Source of the DNA: Macrocystis pyrifera
Taxonomy: Eukaryota; Sar; Phaeophyceae; Laminariales; Laminariaceae
Length of the DNA: 64,000 nucleotides
Assembly (NCBI GenBank): GCA_031763025.1
Contig: JASSKH010000050.1
Coordinates: forward strand, 372,001-436,000
Direction of reading: 5' to 3'
The position numbers were made by a program, and so were the translations under genes. Numbering within the stretch: the stretch's first letter is position 1; each line of letters begins with the position of its first letter. The notes under the pieces are model-generated. The model had not been told where the DNA came from, did no database searches, and saw nothing but the letters and a program-made list of their open reading frames with translations. Shown here in pieces: positions 56,603 to 64,000 of this stretch.

Positions 56603-57520
56603 CTGTGGCCCACTGCAACAAAAAATTGAAGGGAAAGTGGTACCGGGGAATCCTCGAAGCAGCTGAACAGTTCACGGGCAGGTGGCACGAGGCTGAGGCA
56701 AAGCTGAGTAGACAGCGCCGTGCATCCGCTGCGGGTAGTGTTAGAGGGAATGGGGGGAGGGTTAACAGCAGGAGGGGTAGAAGGAACACCGTACAAGTGT
56801 ATGGGGGCGGGGGGGGAAACAGGAGGAGTAGAAGGGAAACCGCGGTAGAAGAGGGTAGCAGAGAGACCGCAGATAGGGTAGCAAGGTACCAGGCCGACTG
56901 TTAGGTTGGACTTTTCTTTGCTACTCGTACTGCCAACTGCTGCGGCCGTTCGTATTGGCTTGGTGCTTTGATTTTTTCCATCACTAAACTTTTTCCTGTA
57001 TTTTCCCCTTCTTATCCTTATGAAAGAAGTACGACATAGTGGGTGGGTGACGAACGTGTTTTGGCCCACTCCTTTTTCTCTTCTTACTTAGTTGAGTGTT
57101 CACCGGGATGCATAGTTCCCTTTTTCCTTCTCGTTTCTTCCCCCTTGCACGTCCCTTTTGGCTTATGCTCGGGGTAAGTATGTGTCTGAGCTTTGGCTTC
57201 CCATTTTATCTATATATTTGGGATTCTTCTCCTTTTCTTTTTCTTTTTCGGTTTGGTTTCATCGTTTTCTTCTCTTTCTTTCTTTATGGTGTATTTTGGT
57301 AGCTGGCGTATGTATGTATGTTGTGTCGGCCGCACCTAGTGCGAAGGCATGGTATTGCGTAGGCTATTAATGCATTACGGTGTGTTATCTCTGTGTCGCA
57401 GTCTGTGACCACAGAGCTCGTATCTTTCTAGGGTGAAGAATCAGCACGGACACTGGGCTTGCTGGATGTCGACGAGCAGAATGGTTTAATGCGAAGAACA
57501 CACACACACGTACGCACAAT
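56603..57520 (+). mobile_element. LINE 3' end, copy 2 (ORF C-terminus and 3' UTR)
   Basis: Codes GKWYRGILEAAEQFTGRWHE and AKLSRQRRASA, ending ETADRVARYQADC at a stop at about 56902. The better copy ends in the same way. A ~600-bp 3' UTR follows, with the family end (CTCGTATCTTTCTAGGGTGA, GGACACTGGGCTTGCTGG, GGTTTAATGCGAAGAAC) and an (AC)n tail. 5'-truncated; no RT domain. Confidence 0.85.
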
Positions 57521-59486
57521 ACCCACATTCTCTTCTTCAGAAAACATTCTGCATTTAATCGGTCGAAATCACACCTGACGTATTTTAAAATTACGAAGTT
57601 TCAAAGTTGAATTTACTATTTTACCCCTTTTAGGACATCACGATCGTTTTAGAGGTCAGATTACCTACCTGGTACCAGAGAGGGCAAGACAGCAAGGAAG
57701 GAGGAGAGAGGAGGGGAGGGGAGGGAGGGAGGGAGGGAGAGTGAGGAGGGGATGGAGGGAGCAAGGGAGGGATGGAGAGAGGGAGAGGAGTGAGAGAGGG
57801 AGGGACGGTGGAAGGGACGGAACGAAGCGAGGAGGAGGGAAGACAAAGGAAAGCCTTTGAGGCTGATCACCTGTAGCACAGCAGTTCAAGAATTTCATAT
57901 TATTTCACTAGAAAATGGAGTTGACGAACATTTTTTCCGCCGGCCTCGAGCGAGTCCACGTCCCGGCACCCCGATTGGGATGCTGGACGTCAGCTCTGAT
58001 AACTCCACACACAGGGAACCCGATGAGGTGTGCTTTGGACCATGACGATCGCCTCCGCGGAGGCTTCGATCTGGTGCTTGCGGCTCGGGCGAAGCCGTTT
58101 TGCAACGAACTTGTCTGTAGGTAACCATTGAGCGACCCTGATCGGACAGACAGATAAGTTTTCCGCAGACAGACACGAATTCTGAATCGGTTCTAGAGAC
58201 CACAAGTGTACCACGTGTGGAACTTGAGTACTTAACGTGCCCATGCACGACACGCCCGTTCCCCTCGCTGCCTCGGCAAGGCGCGCTGCAAGGCATGCCC
58301 CAGGCTTGTAGCGAGTGGGGTAGGTCTTTATGGCCGGTGTAAGGCCGGACTCACCCTCAAGGAGTGATACCTTCTTTCTGCTGCGTGCGGCCGCGAGGCT
58401 CAGGCGGCAGAAGAGTTGGGTCGTACGTCGTGCGTCAGGCACGGAGACCAACGATTCGCGCGTCTTTTTTTAGGCAGCGGCGGCAGAGCAGCAATTCTCA
58501 ATCGGGATGTCCGTTGCGCGGAGGCAGGGGCAACTACAAGCCAAACTACGGCACAGTCTATTGCGGGGGTAGGAGGCTGGATACGACGACGAAGGAGGAG
58601 GGAGACACAGCGTCGACGAGCGGGGAAGAGACGGACTGGACTCACCGTGCGCGAGAATTTTCGTTTTTCAGATCAGAACCGCAAGTGCGAGGAGTATTTG
58701 GTTTTTCGGGACGGGGGAGAAGAGGAAACGACTGGAAGGGAGTGGTAACTAGAGCACGTGCAAAGGAGCGGGCGGATTGGGCTAAAACGATGAGGCGGCC
58801 AAGAAGAACGGCAGCAGGACGGCACCCGGAGACCCATTACCGGCGCGCACACCATCACGAGAGAAACAGTCAATGTTTTTTCCTGGTTTTGTTTCTCACG
58901 AGGCAGTAGTATGTAATGTTTTTTACGTCACTGGTCTTTGAAGTGTTGGCGAGTTGTGTACCCTTCATGGGGAATGATCCCGCGACGAGGTATCATAGCC
59001 GTGCTGCACCTTTTATGTCAGACAGTCCGGAAAGAGATGGCGATCGTCGATATTCGTGCGGTGGTTTTAGGTTCGATTGCTCCTTTTTCACTGCATGTCC
59101 GCCAGTCGTCGCTCTGACAGCACCCCAGACAGCAGGCGTGTTCCTTTCTGTGTCCACCACTACCGTGCGTTTCGCACGGTGCAGGCAGCCTTCCAGACAG
59201 CAGCCGCTGCAGTCAACAGTCACGAGTTGGTTAGTGGTGGAAACGGGGGGAACCTAAGAGGATGTATACCCGGGGTCATATTAGGTCAGTTTGCACATGG
59301 ATCTCGTCTTGTGTGTGTGTGCGCCTTCTTTGTCTCGTGTATTTAGGCAGCCGAATTCGATTTCTTATGGTTTTTCGGATCTGGTTCCATCACCTTTGAG
59401 TGACCACGGACTGCTTCGTTTGAGAGTTAATGTGAGAACGATAACAACATCGTTGCAATTATTTTGCAGTATTACTGCTTGCTGTA
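57521..59486. other. GC-richer intergenic region; GGGA tract; no gene confirmed
   Basis: A purine tract at 57685-57850 consists of GGGAGGGAGGGAG runs. Frames at 57915-58124 and 58364-58909 (+) are long for chance but carry no recognised domain. They may be eroded element sequence. Confidence 0.45.
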
Positions 59487-59755
59487 CTTTCTTTTTCGGT
59501 CTCATTTCTTCGTTGCTTCTCTTTCTTTATGGTGTATTTTGGTTGCTGGCGTATGTATGTTGTGTCGGCCGCACCTAGTGCGAAGGCATGGTATTGCGTA
59601 GGCTATTAATGCATTACGGTGTGTTATCTCTGTGTCGTAGTCTGTGACCACAGAGCTCGTATCTTTCTAGGGTGAAGAATCAGCACGGACACTGGGCTTG
59701 CTGGATGTCGACGAGTAGAAGACCGGTTTAATGTGAAGAACACACACACTTACTT
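59487..59755 (+). mobile_element. LINE 3' end, copy 3 (3' UTR only)
   Basis: Nearly identical to 57245-57515 (TATGGTGTATTTTGGT, GTGTCGGCCGCACCTAGTGC, GAAGGCATGGTATTGCG, GGTTTAATGTGAAGAAC) with an (AC)n tail. A short 5'-truncated insertion. Confidence 0.88.
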
Positions 59756-60296
59756 GAAATCAATTATAACCGATCAAAGTTTCCGAGAAACGAGAGGAAA
59801 AAAAAGTACAACTTAATCGTATTATACTACGATTAAAATAGGTGACACATAAGTAAGATTCTCATCTTGCTACTGTACAAAGTAGGCCTTTCGTAGACCC
59901 TCGTCAGAAATCGACTGTAAGGAGGGCGATCGCACCGGCGCAAACGGAACGGAGCGGGGCTACGAGCGGAAAATAGCGGTTCGTTGAGGCTACTGCTGCG
60001 ACGAGGCTAGGAAGCTGCTGCGGGTGCAACCCGAAAAATAGTACATGAAAAACAAAATGACTCGGAAATAACAAACTGGAAGCCTCTCATGATGCTCACA
60101 GGGTGACAGTCGGGGACGGTCGAAGAAGCCTGTGAGAAGCAGGTTCGTCTAGCGCAGCGGTGATCAGTCTTGCCGACGTCGCCGAAAGTGATGAGGGGAT
60201 GCAGCTATATATAGCTGGTAAGGGGCACAGGGATGTCGATGCTGGGTAGAGCAGGGTTAGGGGTGTGAATGGTATCCACATTGATAGTACGAAAAA
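59756..60296. other. Intergenic, no gene recognised
   Basis: The right part (about 60240-60296) continues the sequence shared with 51760-51890 but without the MITE. Confidence 0.5.
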
Positions 60297-60478
60297 AAAA
60301 ACAAAGGATGTCGCATAGGTAGTCGTTATTGGGAGGAAAAAAACTTTAGGAAACTAACCAATCCGTGATTGGGAAAAAACAAACTTTGCCACCAAAAACT
60401 GGTTCTATGATGCTGCCTCTCAAAAATAAAACAAGAAGCAGTGCCGGCATCGATGGTGTGGAGTTGAGCTTTAATAGC
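60297..60478 (+). repeat. Dispersed repeat Z, copy 2 (uninterrupted)
   Basis: Same sequence as 51887-52068 plus 55286-55306, reading straight through GAGCTTTAATAGCTGGAA. It is the empty site for the copia-type element. Confidence 0.8.
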
Positions 60479-60777
60479 TGGAAGAAAGTCAGGCGGGATC
60501 ATATGCAATTTTTGTTTGGATGATTATATGACTGTTTACGGAGGCGTCGGGGTATCTGGTCCCATTTCTGATCAGATTATGTCAGAATTATTACAAGTGT
60601 TTCATCGATCATATGTTGTTGTTGTTGTTTTCTTCACATTAAACGTTCTTTCTACGCGTCGACATCCAGCACAACCAGTGTCCGTGCCGATTCTTCAAAC
60701 CTAGAGAGATACAAGTTCTGTGGTCACAAAGCTACGCCACAGAGATACTACGTTGCCACGTATGTAATGCAATGCCA

Positions 60778-61116
60778 GTGCCGGCGTCCCCGGTGGCTTG
60801 GTAGGTGGTCCGCGAGCCTATCAAGATCATTCGTGAGTTCGAGTCTCACCGAGTGCATGCTCATAGGGACTTTTTCTTGCATAAAATTGATTAGCGGAAT
60901 GCGCGAGAGCGTGAGTTAGCTGTACATTCGATGAAAATCGACGAGCAGTGGGAATGCTGAACCCTATGCGCGATAAAAACTAAAGGCACGTACCGGGGGG
61001 GAGAAGGGACGACACCTGTGACCACGGCTTGTCCAGAAGATCGTCGAGGGTAAAACCTCCTGCGAGTGGGCTGGAAAGTAAAAGTGATGATGAAAAAAAA
61101 AAAAAAAAAAAAAAAA
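60778..61116 (+). mobile_element. tRNA-derived SINE, copy 2
   Basis: Starts GTGCCGGCG. It has an A box TGGCTTGGTAGG (60794-60805), a B box GTTCGAGTC (60837-60845), a ~200-bp body shared with 23471-23796, and a 24-bp poly(A) tail (61093-61116). It interrupts the LINE 3' UTR between GCAATGCCA and TGTCATCAT; uninterrupted copy Q has these adjacent. No target duplication is visible. Confidence 0.92.
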
Positions 61117-61807
61117 TGTCATCATACTGCGTACGACAGGCACGACATACACATTCCATGACTTAGAAAAACAAAAACGAAACAAAGAGAAAAAACAAAA
61201 ACAAAAACAAAGACAATTCGAAAGAGAAAAGAAACAAAAGAAAGAAACTAAAATATACCTGGTATATGTATATACTTCAGTATAGCAACAAACCATCGTA
61301 CCCCCACGTAGGGGACGTGGCCGACACTTGAAAAGAACGAGCTGGAAAAGAAAACGAAAAAGAAGAAAACACCACTAGTCGTCAACAGAGTAAGACTAAG
61401 AACCAATGTAAAATAACAGTCAAACCAAACAAAGCACAAGGCGTGCTCCAGGTAGCGGCAGCAGTCTATGGTACGAGTAGCACAGCCAGGGTATCCCTGC
61501 TGGCCCGCCTGGTACCTTGCTACCCTGTCTGCCACCATCGTCCAGCGTTCGTCAACTATGCCCGGCCCCTCGGCGTCAGACAGTACGAAACAAGCAGAGC
61601 AGGCTCGTCATCCACCCACGCCACACGACTCCTTCAATAAGGCTTATCAATCGGAGAAAGGAAGAAATGAAAATCACATAGGGTCACCGCAAAGAAGACA
61701 ATAAAATGAAAAAAATATAAACAAAAACAACAGGAAGACAAAGGAAGACCACGTTCGAACCAGCTGCACCAGTTGGTGGTACGAGTAGTATAGGCATATT
61801 CTACTTC

Positions 61808-64000
61808 TTAGTCTGCCCGGTACCTGGCTACCCTATCTGCCATCTCCTTCCTACTTTCGTCCACTGCAGTTTCCCTGCTACTCCTCTTCCCCCCCCTCTC
61901 CGCATTCCCTTGGTCGGGTTTTCTGTTACTCCTCTTGTTGCCCCTCTTCCCCCCATTCCCTTGGACACCACCCACGGCGGATGCGCGGCGCTGCCTGCTC
62001 AGCTCAGCCTCAGCCTCGTGCCACCTCACCATGAACCGTTCGGCTGCTTCCAGGATCCCCCGGTACCACTTCCCCGCCTTTTTTGCAGCAGTGGGCCACA
62101 GTGCGGTCTCAACTCCAAACACCAAGGGAGCAAGTTCCGTTGACCCTTCGGTGGCGCGGAACTCCCTAAGGTCTTCGACTACGCATCTATGCCAAGTCTT
62201 AACCTGTCCGCCAGGTCTCGGGTTCTCCCCACCAGCAATCGTCCCGAACATCACCCGGCTAGGTAATCGATCCTTGCTTTGCCGTGCCACCCCCCCCGCG
62301 AAGAAGAGACGCCGTTTGCGGATGGTCGTTTCGATGCTCTCGCAACGTGTCATCCTGAGGGCCTTCGCGTACGAGAGGGTGGCATGGTCAGTACGAAGTC
62401 GGCGTTGGAAGCCAATGACTCGCAACAGAACTTGGTGGTGAGCCGTTCGAAGCTTGGCAAAGTGTTCCGCTCTGAGGGTCCACGTCACACACCCGTAGAG
62501 CAGGGTCTCAATCACCTCGGCCTTCAGCATTCGGACTTTCAGGCTAAGGGGGGCGGTCGTCCTATCATACAGCTCCGGGCCGAACCGTTTGAGGCATGCT
62601 CGCATGAGACGGATCCGTCGGTCGATTTCGAGCGAGAGGTCAGCATTTTCGTGGATAACGCCGCCTAGGTACAAGAACTGGGCCGTCTGCTTATACCTCT
62701 GGCCTGCTGCTTCGATAACGAGCGGTGGTGCGAGGGTTTTCTGGTCTGGCGTTTGTAGAAGCATAGTCTCTGTCTTCTTTTCCGACACCGTAAGGCCTGC
62801 TGCTTCGAAGACAGTCACGATGACTGTCATCATTTTCGCGAGCCCTTCAGCCGACTTCGAGACAATCCCTGCGTCATCGGCGTACAACATGCCCCATACA
62901 GCCCTTCGCACGTACGTCAACGGCTCCTGCTCCTCCGTCCCGGCTACTCCAGCATCACTAAGTTGGACCAAATCCCTTACGATTGCTTCGTCATGGCTAA
63001 AGCGTACTAGTGCGACGTGCAACGCAGCAGCGAAAAATACGTTGAACAGTAACGGTGACAGCACACAGCCTTGCCGCAGCCCCTGCGTGACATCAAACCA
63101 TTCCGAGTGCTCCCGTCATCCGTACGCACGCGAGCCCGCATGCCATCGTGGAAATTACGGATAATTCTCAGCATCTTGGTTGGTACGCCAAAACGTGTGA
63201 GTACTTCCCATAACAGCTCTCGGTCGACAGAGTCGTACGCTTTCTGCAGATCGATGAAGCACAAGTACAGGGGGATTTTCCTCTGTCTTCCAAGCTCTTG
63301 CAACCGGCGCACGACGAACAACATATCAATCGTTGATCGTGCGGGGCGGAAGCCGCACTGTTCCTCAGGGAGTAATTCCTCGGTCTCGCAGTAGTTGCTG
63401 AGGCGCGACGCGACGATTTTCAACAAGACTTTGCCTGCGTGGGCAACCAGCGAAATCCCTCTGTAGTTGTTGCAATCAGTTCGGTCCTTCTTTGTGTGAA
63501 GGACCTTGATGATCGCGTCTTTCCATTGCTGGGGGACTTCTCCTGTTACCCAAACATTGACAAGGATGTTGTGAAAGCACTGGGCGAATGCGGGGTGGTC
63601 GATTTTCAGGAGTTCGGCCGGGAGACCATCTGGCCCGACAGCTTTCCAGTTTGACATCCCCTTAAGTGCTTCCGTCATCTCGTCCATGGATGGTTCATCT
63701 CCGAGCGACAGTTTAAGCGGTCGTGGTGGCAAGAGGTCGATGATCGTGGAATCGAGTTTAGGCGATTTCGTGTTCAAAAGTTTGTGGTAAAACCTCCCCC
63801 ACCGTTCACGAATTCGCACCTTATCCCGCAACAGCGTGCCATCCTCGTCCCTAATGAACTGTTCGCTTCTCGCTTTAGTCCCTTCCAATCCTACCGTACT
63901 CTTAAGGTGCTTGTAAAAGCCTCTCTGGTCGTTGTTCGCTAGTAGTCGTTCGGTTTCAGCGAGGTACGCTTCGAAGTACGCATGCAGTCCTGCGGCAATC
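61808..64000 (-). pseudogene. LINE reverse transcriptase ORF with one frameshift
   Basis: It enters from the right edge and shows the RT motifs in order: [16 protein letters not shown] (about 63650), [48 protein letters not shown] (about 63245), then a break at about 63112. In the new frame come [15 protein letters not shown], the catalytic box YADD (62873-62884), [12 protein letters not shown], and a C-terminal segment ending RYRAD. The break is a missing G in a G run, inferred because the decayed copy at 13.3-15.0 kb reads through the same place in one frame. Everything else is intact, so this is either a nearly intact gene or a sequencing error. Confidence 0.9.

Larger units (their letters stand above)
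60615..64000 (-). mobile_element. LINE (non-LTR retrotransposon), best copy, continues past the window
   Basis: On minus: RT-containing ORF from the window edge to a stop at 61808-61810, then a ~850-bp 3' UTR ending GAAGAAAACAACAACAAC at about 60615. A SINE (60778-61116) lies inside the 3' UTR. The 5' part, including any endonuclease, is outside the window, so the clade cannot be fixed; the RT and C-terminus fit the RTE/Jockey-like group broadly. Confidence 0.9.

Noticed and set aside
58364..58909. 181-codon plus-strand frame as a gene
   Set aside because: Arg/Gly-rich composition follows the local purine bias; an overlapping minus frame is equally long in part, and no domain or splice evidence supports it.
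60778..60870. A functional tRNA gene
   Set aside because: A and B boxes are good but arms do not close into a cloverleaf, and the sequence continues into a 200-bp body and poly(A), duplicated at 23.5 kb; a SINE explains it better.

Overview
This is eukaryotic nuclear DNA dominated by transposable elements. One recognisable host gene is split into at least six exons with GT/AG borders and consistent phases. The rest is layered mobile elements, old element debris and several unusual tandem arrays. No rRNA or standard tRNA gene, CRISPR array or bacterial-type operon was seen. A multicellular alga, most plausibly a brown alga, fits the mix (GT23-type fucosyltransferase, chromodomain Ty3 elements, copia and LINE elements, many introns). 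That is inference; no marker gene proves it.

Layout. 1-4883: a chromodomain Ty3/gypsy retrotransposon on + (its 5' end lies outside the window), broken by three single-base indels. 7131-7371 (-): a lone first exon paralogous to the fucosyltransferase gene. 8.6-12.3 kb: short repeats and one copy of a MITE family. 13.3-15.0 kb (+): a decayed LINE. 15.1-15.7 kb: a CGNTCG-rich simple region. 16.5-17.6 kb (-): a decayed copia pol. 20.9-23.0 kb: two head-to-head arrays of a ~175-bp repeat. 23.5-23.8 kb (-): a tRNA-derived SINE. 25.6-33.6 kb (-): the fucosyltransferase-like gene, whose second intron holds a hAT element (28634-30338) that itself carries a MITE. 35.2-43.0 kb: fold-back elements, a nested minisatellite and arrays built on the palindrome CTATCGATAG. 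44.5-51.6 kb: a LINE 3' end (+) into which a complete chromovirus (44763-50522, -) and an inverted second LINE 3' end both inserted. 52069-55285: a short non-autonomous copia-type element with near-identical LTRs. 56.6-59.8 kb: further LINE 3' ends. 60.6-64.0 kb (-): the best LINE copy, its 3' UTR interrupted by a second SINE.

How the parts relate. Several insertions can be checked against an uninterrupted paralogous copy elsewhere in the window, which fixes their ends: the chromovirus, the copia-type element, a MITE, SINE copy 2 and the inverted LINE end. The hAT element lies between a CTAAC branch-point-like sequence and the acceptor of exon 3 of the fucosyltransferase gene. Most breaks in otherwise good element ORFs are one-base homopolymer length changes, so assembly error must be excluded before calling them mutations.
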